From assembly GCA_000719695.1 (NCBI GenBank), contig JOHN01000029.1, positions 1 to 64,000 on the forward strand: a stretch of 64,000 bases of DNA. The letters are read 5' to 3'. The position numbers were made by a program, and so were the translations under genes. This DNA is from Streptomyces sp. NRRL F-6131. GTDB lineage: Bacteria; Actinomycetota; Actinomycetes; Streptomycetales; Streptomycetaceae. Every line of letters starts with the position of its first letter. The first letter of the stretch is position 1. The notes beneath the pieces were generated by a model that was given only the letters and a program-made list of their open reading frames with translations, had not been told where the DNA came from and did no database searches. Shown in pieces: positions 42,570 through 49,367 of the stretch.

Positions 42570-43558
42570 ACGGCAGCGCCCAGGACCAGAGGACCGCCCC
42601 GGTCCCCACCTTCCAGGAACTGCAGGAGCGGGCGCGCGCCGTCGCGGCCGGCCCCAAGGCCCACGGCGCGGACGCGGCGATCGTCTGCGACCGGCTGGTG
42701 CGCATCTTCAGCGCCCAGGGCGTCGAGGTGCAGGCCCTCCAGGGGCTCGAACTGACCATCCGGCAGGGCGACCTGGTCGCCCTGGTCGGCGCCTCCGGCA
42801 GCGGCAAGTCCACCCTGCTGACCATCCTCGCCGGGCTCGACGTGCCGACCGCCGGGACCGCCACCGTCGCCGGCTGCGACCTGCTGGAGATGGCCCCGCG
42901 CGAACGGCTGCGCTACCGCCGCGAGGTGGTCGGCTTCATCTGGCAGCAGACCGCCCGCAACCTGCTGCCCTTCCTCACCGCCGCCGAGAACATCGCGCTG
43001 CCCATGCAGCTGCGCGGCGGCCGGAAGTCGCGCGGCGCCGGGCGGCAGCAGGCCGCCCGGGTCGCCGAGCTGCTGGAGGCCCTGGACATCGGCGAGCTCG
43101 CGGGCCGCCGTCCGAGCGAGATGTCCGGCGGTCAGCAGCAGCGCGTCGCGATCGCCGTCGCGATGGCCAACAACCCGCCGGTGCTGCTCGCCGACGAACC
43201 CACCGGTGAGCTGGACTCGGAGACCGGGGCGAGCATCTTCGAGGCCTTCCGCACGGTCAACCGCGAGCTCGGCGCCACCGTCGTGATCGTCACCCACGAC
43301 CCGATGGTGGCCGGTGAGGTCCGGCGCACGGTCGCCATCCGCGACGGCCGCACCAGCAGCGAGGTGCTCCGCCGCACCCTCACCGACGAGCACGGCGAGG
43401 AGTCCGTCAACGAGACGGAGTACGTGATGCTGGACCGCACCGGCCGGGTCCAGCTGCCGGCCAAGTTCCTGGAGGCGCTCGGCATGGAGCACCGCGTCGC
43501 CGTCGAGCTGGCCCCCGACCACATCGCCCTGCGTCCGGACGACCTGGAGGGCCACTGA
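42566..43558 (+). CDS. ABC transporter ATP-binding protein with AbrB-like C-terminal tail
   Basis: 330 residues from GTG 42566. ATPase motifs: GASGSGKSTLLTILAG, FIWQQTARNLLPFLTAAENI, MSGGQQQRVAIAVAMANNPP, LLADEPTGELDSETG, VVIVTHDPMVAGEV. About 50 residues follow the normal end: YVMLDRTGRVQLPAKFLEAL and GMEHRVAVELAPDHIALRPD, which look like an AbrB/MazE swapped-hairpin unit (strand, GRVQLPAKF turn, strand). The first 35 residues are an extra helix. It is the nearest ATPase to the two permeases. Confidence 0.93.
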   Translation: MNGSAQDQRTAPVPTFQELQERARAVAAGPKAHGADAAIVCDRLVRIFSAQGVEVQALQGLELTIRQGDLVALVGASGSGKSTLLTILAGLDVPTAGTATVAGCDLLEMAPRERLRYRREVVGFIWQQTARNLLPFLTAAENIALPMQLRGGRKSRGAGRQQAARVAELLEALDIGELAGRRPSEMSGGQQQRVAIAVAMANNPPVLLADEPTGELDSETGASIFEAFRTVNRELGATVVIVTHDPMVAGEVRRTVAIRDGRTSSEVLRRTLTDEHGEESVNETEYVMLDRTGRVQLPAKFLEALGMEHRVAVELAPDHIALRPDDLEGH

Positions 43559-43585
43559 CGGTCGGCCGCCGGCGGCCGACCGTCA
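43556..43585. terminator. Perfect 30-bp palindrome spanning both stop codons of convergent genes
   Basis: Arm TGACGGTCGGCCGCC followed at once by its exact complement. The first three bases are the TGA of the ABC ATPase and the last three, read on the minus strand, are the TGA of the isoprenyl synthase gene. One element ends both transcripts. Confidence 0.9.
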
Positions 43586-44503
43586 GCGGCGGTGCCGGCG
43601 GGCCCGGAGGTACTCGCGGGCCATCAGCCGCAGCGCGGCGGGCTTGGCGGGACTCGCCGAGCGGTGCAGCAGCGCGCCGAGGTCGGCGCGCGCCGCGGCG
43701 CTGGTGAGCGCCTCCACCCCGACGATGCAGCGCACCATCGGCCGGTGGGCGGCCGGCACCAGGTCGATCACCGTCCGGGCCTCGGCCAGGGTGCGGTCCG
43801 CCTCGTCCAGCAGGCCGCCCAGCAGCGCGCGCACGGCCGGCAGGTCACGGGCCTGCTCCAGGTCGGCACGGGTGACGCCGTGCCGGGCCAGCCGGTCCTG
43901 CGGGACGGTCAGCCGACCCTCCGCGAGGTCCTCGGCCAGGTCGTTGACGAAGTCGAGCCGCTGACTGGCGTCGATGAAGGTCCGGCACGCGGCCCGGTAG
44001 GCCGACTGGTCGCCGTCCGGGCCGAGCAGGGCGGCGACCACCATGAAGCCCGGCAGCGAGTACCCGTCGACGTACCGCTGGTAGTCCTCCTCGGTCGCGA
44101 AGCCGGTGAAGTCGAGGTCCGCGTCCGCCGCGGCGAGGTAGTCCAGGACCCGGTCGCGCAGCACCGGGTGGCCGGCCGCGCTGTGCAGCAGCGGCCGCAG
44201 CTCCGGATCGTCCGTCCGGCCCTCGGTGAGGCTCCGGGTGACCTCCCGCTGCCACCTGGCCGCCGCCGCCCGCCGCTCGGCGAGCGGGCCGCTGTCGAGC
44301 AGCGTGTCCGTCCGGTGCATGAACGCGGCCGCCGCCATCACGTGCGGGACGGTCCGCTCCGGGAGCAGCAGCCCGGCGGCCACCGCGACCTCCCGCCGGT
44401 AACGGCTCACCTGCTGCCGCTGCCGACCGTAGTCGGCCCGCAGTTCGGCGCCCCGCACCCCGGCCGCGTCCAGCGCCCGCTCCCACCTGCCCACTCGGCC
44501 CAC
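43583..44503 (-). CDS. Squalene/phytoene-synthase-like isoprenyl enzyme
   Basis: 306 residues from GTG 44503, chosen for GAGGAGAGGA just upstream. All-helical fold of the trans-isoprenyl head-to-head synthases: YGRQRQQVSRYRREVAVAAG, first acidic motif in HRTDTLLDSGPLAERR, EEDYQRYVDGYSLPGFMVV, ASQRLDFVNDLAEDLAEGRL as second acidic motif, then VPQDRLARHGVTRADLEQ. Both Asp pairs needed for diphosphate and magnesium are present, so it is probably active. No desaturase, cyclase or farnesyl synthase gene is near, so the product is unknown. Note GYSLPG where carotenoid enzymes often have a Val-Ala-Gly pattern. Confidence 0.85.
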   Translation of the reverse strand: MGRVGRWERALDAAGVRGAELRADYGRQRQQVSRYRREVAVAAGLLLPERTVPHVMAAAAFMHRTDTLLDSGPLAERRAAAARWQREVTRSLTEGRTDDPELRPLLHSAAGHPVLRDRVLDYLAAADADLDFTGFATEEDYQRYVDGYSLPGFMVVAALLGPDGDQSAYRAACRTFIDASQRLDFVNDLAEDLAEGRLTVPQDRLARHGVTRADLEQARDLPAVRALLGGLLDEADRTLAEARTVIDLVPAAHRPMVRCIVGVEALTSAAARADLGALLHRSASPAKPAALRLMAREYLRARRHRR

Positions 44504-44637
44504 CGTTCCTCTCCTCGGAAGGACCGAGCCTAGACAGTGGATCACCGCCCGGCCCACCCGGGACCCCTGCCCTCCGACGGTCGGTGGGTGCGCGGTCCGG
44601 CGCGGTGTGCACGCTTCACCGCGCGGAGCGGTCGTGT

Positions 44638-44643
44638 TAGCGT
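44638..44643 (+). promoter_or_regulatory. -10 hexamer TAGCGT for a leaderless HAD-GT20 transcript
   Basis: TAGCGT ends seven bases before the GTG at 44651, with no ribosome site, fitting a leaderless start. A candidate -35 (CTTCAC, 44614-44619) is poor. Confidence 0.5.
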
Positions 44644-44650
44644 CCGTCGG

Positions 44651-45364
44651 GTGTCGAAGATTCTGGTGACCGATCTGGACGGCACGTTGCTCGGCGGCCC
44701 GCCGGAGGACCGGCGCCGCCTGCGCGGGGCGCTGGTCCGGCACCCCGGGGTGACCGTGGTGTTCGCCACCGGTCGGGGTCCGGCCTCGATCCGCGAGGTG
44801 CTGCGCGACCCCCTCGTGCCGCGCCCCCGCTGGATCATCGCCGATGTCGGCGCCACCGTGCTGGACGGCACCGACCACTCCACCGTGGAGCCCCTGCAGA
44901 CGCGGTTGCGGCTCGGCTGGCCGGGACCGGAGCGGGTGCGTGCCGCGCTGGAGCGCTTCCCGGCGCTGCGCGACCAGGAGGGGGTGCCGCAGGACGGCCG
45001 CTGCTCGTACTTCCTGGATCCGGCCGGGCTCACCGCCGAACTCACCTCGGCCGTCGCCGCGTTGGGCTGCACCTGGGTGTACTCGGCGAACCGGTTCTTC
45101 GACGTCCTCCCGCCCGGCGTGTCCAAGGGGAGCGCGCTGCGGGGCCTGGCGGAGAAGCTGTCCTGGCCCGTCGGGTCGATCCTGGTGGCGGGGGACTCCC
45201 TCAACGACCTCTCGCTGTTCGGGCTCGGCGCCCACGGTGTCGTCGTGGGCGGCGCCGAGCCGGAGCTGAGCACCGCGGTCGGCGACCACCCGCTGGTCCA
45301 CCGGGCCCGGGAGGAGGGCGCGGCGGGCATCCTCGCGGCGCTGCGGCGGCTGGGCTGGGTGTGA
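44651..45364 (+). CDS. HAD-superfamily phosphatase (Cof/SPP type) paired with a GT20 enzyme
   Basis: 237 residues from GTG 44651. HAD motifs: DLDGTLL (Asp8, Asp10), VFATGRG, the Lys in GVSKGSALRGLAEKL, and VAGDSLNDLSLFGLG. A cap domain lies between. Relatives remove phosphate from sucrose-6-phosphate, mannosyl-3-phosphoglycerate or trehalose-6-phosphate. The stop overlaps the GT20 gene (GTGA), so the pair probably makes and then dephosphorylates one sugar phosphate, such as glucosylglycerol or trehalose or a natural-product analogue. Confidence 0.88.
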   Translation: MSKILVTDLDGTLLGGPPEDRRRLRGALVRHPGVTVVFATGRGPASIREVLRDPLVPRPRWIIADVGATVLDGTDHSTVEPLQTRLRLGWPGPERVRAALERFPALRDQEGVPQDGRCSYFLDPAGLTAELTSAVAALGCTWVYSANRFFDVLPPGVSKGSALRGLAEKLSWPVGSILVAGDSLNDLSLFGLGAHGVVVGGAEPELSTAVGDHPLVHRAREEGAAGILAALRRLGWV

Positions 45365-46821
45365 CCGACCAAGTGCGGCGCCCGCGGCCCCGGCACGCCC
45401 TGGTGGTGGGCTACCACCGGGCGCCGCCCCCGCGGCGTACGGGCGCGGGCCCGTCGACACCCGCCAGCCCCAACGGCATCCTTCCCACGCTGAGCAGCGC
45501 CTTCGCCGACGGGCTGCCGGGCATCTGGGTGGCCGGCGAACAGGGCGGAGGGCGGGGCGCACGGGGCACGCCGGACCGGCCGGGCGACGACCGCCCGTCG
45601 GCGCCCCGCGCGCGACCCGGCGAACCGCCCCTGTCCCTGGTGCCGTTGAGCGCGCGACGGTGGCGCGGCTACTTCCACCGGGCGTGCAAGGAGACCCTCT
45701 GGCCGGTGCTGATGTCCGAGCCGGGCCGCTCGGCCTTCGACCACCGCTCCTGGGCCGACTACCGCGCCGTGAACACCCGCTTCGCCGAGCACATCGCCGC
45801 CCGGGCGGCGGCCGGCGCGACCGTCTGGCTGCACGACTACAACCTCTGGCTGGTCCCGGGGCTCCTCCGGACGGCCCGGCCGGACCTGCGGGTCGGCCTG
45901 TTCCACCACACCCCGTTCCCGGCGCCGGAGACCTTCGCCGCCCTGCCGGTCGCGGGTGAACTGCGCTCCTCGCTCGCCCGGTTGGACTGGGCCGGCTTCC
46001 ACACCGCCGAGTTCGCCGAGCACTTCCGGGGCATGTTCGGTGCGGCGGGTGACGCCCCGGTCCTACCGCCCCGGATCGGGGTCCACCCGCTGGGGATCGA
46101 CCGTCCGGCCATCGAGGCGATCGCGCGCTCCCGGCCGCGGCCGTCCCGGCCGGAGCGGCCGGCGCCGACGGACGGCCGGATCGTCGTGCTGTCGGTCGAG
46201 CGCCTCGACTACGCCAAGGCGCCGGTGCAGAAGGTCGACGCGGTGGACCGGCTGCTCGCCGCCCGGCCCGATCTGCGGGGCCGGCTGACCTTCCGGCTGG
46301 TCTGTCCGCCGCCCGAGCCGGGGATCACCGCCTACGACTCCACCCGGGCCCGGCTGGAGGAGCGGGTCGCGGCGGTCAACGACGCCTGGCGGAGAGGGGG
46401 TTGGCAACCGGTCGACTACCGTCCGGGCCGGCTGCCGTTCCCCGAGGTGGTCGGCGCCTACCTGGCCGCCGACGTGTTCTGGGTGACCTCGCTCCAGGAC
46501 GGCATGAACCTCACCGCGAAGGAGTTCGTCGCCGCCCGGACGGCCGCGCCCCGACCCGGGCCGCGCGGACCGGGAGTGCTGGTGCTCTCCCGCCACGCCG
46601 GGGCCGCCGCGACCTTCGGCGCCGCGGCCCTGCTGACCGACCCCCGCTCGCCCGGGGACCTCAGCGCCACGCTGGCCCGCGCACTCGACCTCACCCCGGC
46701 CGAACGCGGCTCCAGGATGGCGCGGTTGTCGGCCCTGCTGGGCCGCGAGCGACCGGTCGACTGGGCGCTGGGGATCGTCGACGCGATCCGCCGCTCCCGG
46801 CCGCCCGGGCCCGACGGCTGA
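45361..46821 (+). CDS. GT20-family glycosyltransferase (trehalose-6-phosphate-synthase-like)
   Basis: 486 residues from GTG 45361. GT20 marks: NGILPTLSSAFADG, WLHDYNLWLVPGLLRTARPD, FHHTPFPAPETFAALP, VHPLGIDRPA, SVERLDYAKAPVQKVDAVDR and the donor-binding SLQDGMNLTAKEFVA. The usual HDYHL is HDYNL and FLHIPFP is FHHTPFP, so the acceptor site differs from a standard OtsA. Glucosylglycerol-phosphate synthases and pseudo-glycosyltransferases of aminocyclitol pathways share such changes. The substrate cannot be fixed from sequence alone. A Gly/Arg-rich insert lies at about residues 60-85. Confidence 0.85.
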   Translation: MTDQVRRPRPRHALVVGYHRAPPPRRTGAGPSTPASPNGILPTLSSAFADGLPGIWVAGEQGGGRGARGTPDRPGDDRPSAPRARPGEPPLSLVPLSARRWRGYFHRACKETLWPVLMSEPGRSAFDHRSWADYRAVNTRFAEHIAARAAAGATVWLHDYNLWLVPGLLRTARPDLRVGLFHHTPFPAPETFAALPVAGELRSSLARLDWAGFHTAEFAEHFRGMFGAAGDAPVLPPRIGVHPLGIDRPAIEAIARSRPRPSRPERPAPTDGRIVVLSVERLDYAKAPVQKVDAVDRLLAARPDLRGRLTFRLVCPPPEPGITAYDSTRARLEERVAAVNDAWRRGGWQPVDYRPGRLPFPEVVGAYLAADVFWVTSLQDGMNLTAKEFVAARTAAPRPGPRGPGVLVLSRHAGAAATFGAAALLTDPRSPGDLSATLARALDLTPAERGSRMARLSALLGRERPVDWALGIVDAIRRSRPPGPDG

Positions 46822-46845
46822 GCCGACGGCCACCGGGTCCGTCCG

Positions 46846-47031
46846 TCAGCTCCCGCCACCCGTCCGGCGGATCAGCCCCGAGCGTTCGGCGTCGGACCGC
46901 AGGTCGCCGCCGGGGGCGCCGCGGTCGGTGCGGTCGCCCCGGGCCGCGGCCGTGCAGAGGGCGAAGACGAACAGGGCGCTCGCCGCCGCGGCGAGGATGC
47001 CGAGGGCGGTGAGGACGCGGAGCCAGGTCAC
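46846..47031 (-). CDS. Small single-span membrane protein
   Basis: 61 residues from GTG 47031, with GGAGG about ten bases upstream. One hydrophobic span, VLTALGILAAAASALFVFAL, then a charged tail (RGDRTDRGAPGG) ending GLIRRTGGGS. No family recognised. Composition and ribosome site support a real gene. The stop lies 25 bases from the convergent GT20 stop. Confidence 0.6.
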   Translation of the reverse strand: MTWLRVLTALGILAAAASALFVFALCTAAARGDRTDRGAPGGDLRSDAERSGLIRRTGGGS

Positions 47032-47410
47032 GGGAGGTGCCTCCAGGAAGACGGCGCGAGGGAGTGCCGCCGGGGATATCGGCAGACCGGCCCACCGGGT
47101 CGAGTGTCCACGGGCGGTTCCGTCCGCCGGCCGCCGCGCGCACGGTCGTGTACGCGGGCGCTCGAAGCACGAACGGCGCGAAAGGACGCCGGCCCGTGCG
47201 CCCCGGACGCCGTCGGTGCCGGTGAACGGGACGAGCGGAGTCGGCCACGGCGGGGCGGGGGCAGGGGCGGGGGCGAAGGCGGGGGGCGAGGCGGGGTGCG
47301 GGCGGGGGGTGCGGCCCGGGGCGGGAACCGCGCGGGGATCCGGCGGCGTGGAGCCGGTGGCGCGGATTGTTATCGTTCCAGGTCGGGCACGGACGGGACG
47401 GGTGAGCAGT
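47032..47410. other. Intergenic region with G-quadruplex-like tract, upstream of the P-loop gene
   Basis: 379 bases without a supported gene. Bases 47250-47325 carry at least eight runs of four or more G on the plus strand, spaced one to four bases. A possible -10 (TATCGT, 47371-47376) stands before the P-loop gene start. Confidence 0.6.
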
Positions 47411-48184
47411 ATGGACAGGTCGGCCATGGTGGGCGGACCGGGGACGGTCCCGCCGGGTGCGGGCCGGACGGCGGAGGCGGGGATGGCGCCGAGGGGCCCG
47501 GTGGACCTGCGGGGCGTGGACGGCGAGCCGTTCGCCGTCGACTACCCCGCCGACGCGGTCGTGGTGGTCTCCGGGCTGCCCGGCAGCGGCAAGAGCACGC
47601 TGCTGCGGCGCTGGTCGGCCCGCGCGCCGCACGCCGCCACCGTCGACCCGCGGGCCGTCCACGAGGCCTGCGCGGCCGTCATGCCGGACCGCCTGCCCTA
47701 CGCGGTCTACCGGCCCTGGGCCCGGCTGGAGCACTTCCGGCTGCTGCGCCGCTCGGTGCGCCGGGGCGGGCCGATGCTGGTGCACGACTGCGGCAGCCGG
47801 GCGTGGATGCGCCGCTGGCTCGCCCGCGAGGCCGGCCGGCAGGGGCGGGAGCTGCACCTCGTCCTGCTCGACGTCGGCGCCGCCACCGCCCTGGCCGGCC
47901 AGCGGGCCCGCGGCCGGTGGGCGTCGCACCGGGTCTTCGCCCGGCACCGGCGGGGCCTGGACCGGCTGCTCGCCGCGCTGACCGCGCACACCCGTGGTGC
48001 CGCCGGGACGCCGGTGCCGGAGGCGGCGTCGGTGCTGCTGCTGGACGGCCGGTCCCGCGCGCGGGCGGCCGAGGCCCGGTTCGGGCGCGGTGCGGCGGAG
48101 GGTGCCGGACCGCGTGGTGCCGGACCGGGTGGTGACGGCCCGGGCGGCGCCGGCCCGGGCAGCGGGGCGGCGGACGCCCGCTGA
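47411..48184 (+). CDS. P-loop ATP/GTP-binding protein (small kinase-like)
   Basis: 257 residues from ATG 47411; a GTG three codons upstream is an equal alternative, and the ribosome site is weak for both. Walker A in VVVVSGLPGSGKSTLLRRW near residue 50. HDCGSRAWMRRWLAREAGR and LHLVLLDVGAATALAGQRAR with a Walker-B-like strand follow, then an Arg-rich lid (RWASHRVFARHRRGLDRLL). The C-terminus is a Gly/Pro/Ala repeat tail. Similar small AAA/zeta-type kinases are common in Streptomyces with unknown substrates. Confidence 0.8.
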   Translation: MDRSAMVGGPGTVPPGAGRTAEAGMAPRGPVDLRGVDGEPFAVDYPADAVVVVSGLPGSGKSTLLRRWSARAPHAATVDPRAVHEACAAVMPDRLPYAVYRPWARLEHFRLLRRSVRRGGPMLVHDCGSRAWMRRWLAREAGRQGRELHLVLLDVGAATALAGQRARGRWASHRVFARHRRGLDRLLAALTAHTRGAAGTPVPEAASVLLLDGRSRARAAEARFGRGAAEGAGPRGAGPGGDGPGGAGPGSGAADAR

Positions 48185-48301
48185 GCGGGACGTGGTCGGA
48201 CGGTCCTGTCCGGTGGGCGGTTGACGCGGGTGCGGGTCGGCCGGGGAGACTGTGCGGGTAGAACGTTCTGCCGATCCGTCAGTCGCGAGGGAGCGCACCC
48301 T

Positions 48302-49057
48302 ATGCCCGGCCCCACCGCCGTCACCGACAGTCTCTGGTTCCGCCGATTCCACCCGTCCGACACGGCGCCCGTCCGGGTCGTGATGTTCCCGCACGCGGGC
48401 GGCTCGGCGGGCTTCTTCCGGGACTGGTCGGCCGCGTTGTCGCCGTACGCGGACGTGCTCGCCGCCCAGTACCCCGGCCGGTTGGACCGGATCGACGAGC
48501 CGGCCCTGGACTCGCTGCCCGAGCTGGCCGAGCGGGTCTACGCGGCGCTGCGGCCGTGGGCCGACCGGCCGCTGGTCCTGTTCGGGCACAGCATGGGGGC
48601 GGCGATCGCCTTCGAGGTGACCCGCCGCTTCGAGCGCGACAAGGTGTCCGGTCCGGTGCGCCTGTGCGTCTCGGGCAGCCGGGCCCCGTCGGAGCCGCGC
48701 GACTCGGCCGTGCACCTGCTGCCCGACGAGGGCCTGCTGGCCGAGCTGGCCCGGCTCGGCGGCACCGACGAGCGGCTGCTGGCGGACCCGGAGCTGCGGG
48801 AGATGATCCTGCCCTCGCTGCGCGGCGACTACACGGCCATCGAGACCTACCTGGCCGCGCCGGAGGAGACCGTCACGGTGCCGGTCACCTCGCTGACCGG
48901 CGACACCGACCCGCGGGTGACCCTCGAACAGGCGGGGGACTGGGCCACGCACACCACCGGCGCCTTCGATCTGAAGGTGTTCTCCGGCGGTCACTTCTAC
49001 CTGACCCACGAGCGGGGCGCCGTGCTGGACGTCCTGAAGTCGTACCTGACGGTCTGA
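48302..49057 (+). CDS. Type II thioesterase (alpha/beta hydrolase)
   Basis: 251 residues, ATG 48302 with GAGGGAG upstream. MFPHAGGSAGFFRDWSAALS, nucleophile motif VLFGHSMGAAIAFEV, LPSLRGDYTAIETYL, SLTGDTDPRVT (Asp) and FSGGHFYLTHERGAVL (His) are the TEII pattern. Known role: removing wrong acyl groups from polyketide or nonribosomal peptide carrier proteins. No synthase lies in the window, so it is orphan here. A palindrome AGAACGTTCT stands at 48260-48269, 33 bases before the start. Confidence 0.92.
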   Translation: MPGPTAVTDSLWFRRFHPSDTAPVRVVMFPHAGGSAGFFRDWSAALSPYADVLAAQYPGRLDRIDEPALDSLPELAERVYAALRPWADRPLVLFGHSMGAAIAFEVTRRFERDKVSGPVRLCVSGSRAPSEPRDSAVHLLPDEGLLAELARLGGTDERLLADPELREMILPSLRGDYTAIETYLAAPEETVTVPVTSLTGDTDPRVTLEQAGDWATHTTGAFDLKVFSGGHFYLTHERGAVLDVLKSYLTV

Positions 49058-49367
49058 TCCGTCCTGGTGCCCGGAGTGTCCGACGTGTCCGAGCACCCGG
49101 AGCGTCCGGAGCGTCCGGCGATCCGAGGGTCTGACACCGGCTCGCCGGGGTGCGGTCGCCCGTACCCCGGCGGGTTCCCCGGGACCGTGAGGGCCTGTCA
49201 TGGGGATGACCGGAATGGGGCTGGACATCGGGGGGACATCAAATGTTGACACGTTTGTGACAACAGGTCACGCGTAAAGCCTTCCCCAAAAGCACACCGT
49301 TCTGGCATGTTGCGTTCAACCCCCGTGTGATCCCCTCACACACGGGCCCCGATTCGGAGGACGCCAC
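49058..49367. promoter_or_regulatory. Promoter region of the subtilisin gene
   Basis: 310 bases. TTGACA stands at 49246-49251 and an inverted repeat GTGAC-N5-GTCAC at 49257-49271. A TAAAGC lies further down at 49275, too far for a normal spacer. A hairpin with the arm CCCGTGTGA is in the expected 5' leader at 49322-49346. GGAGG precedes the GTG. The first part (49080-49125) has repeated CGGAGCGTC words. Confidence 0.55.

Noticed and set aside
47403..48181. Full secondary-metabolite cluster around the type II thioesterase
   Set aside because: No polyketide or nonribosomal peptide synthase, carrier protein or tailoring set lies nearby, so the thioesterase is treated as orphan.
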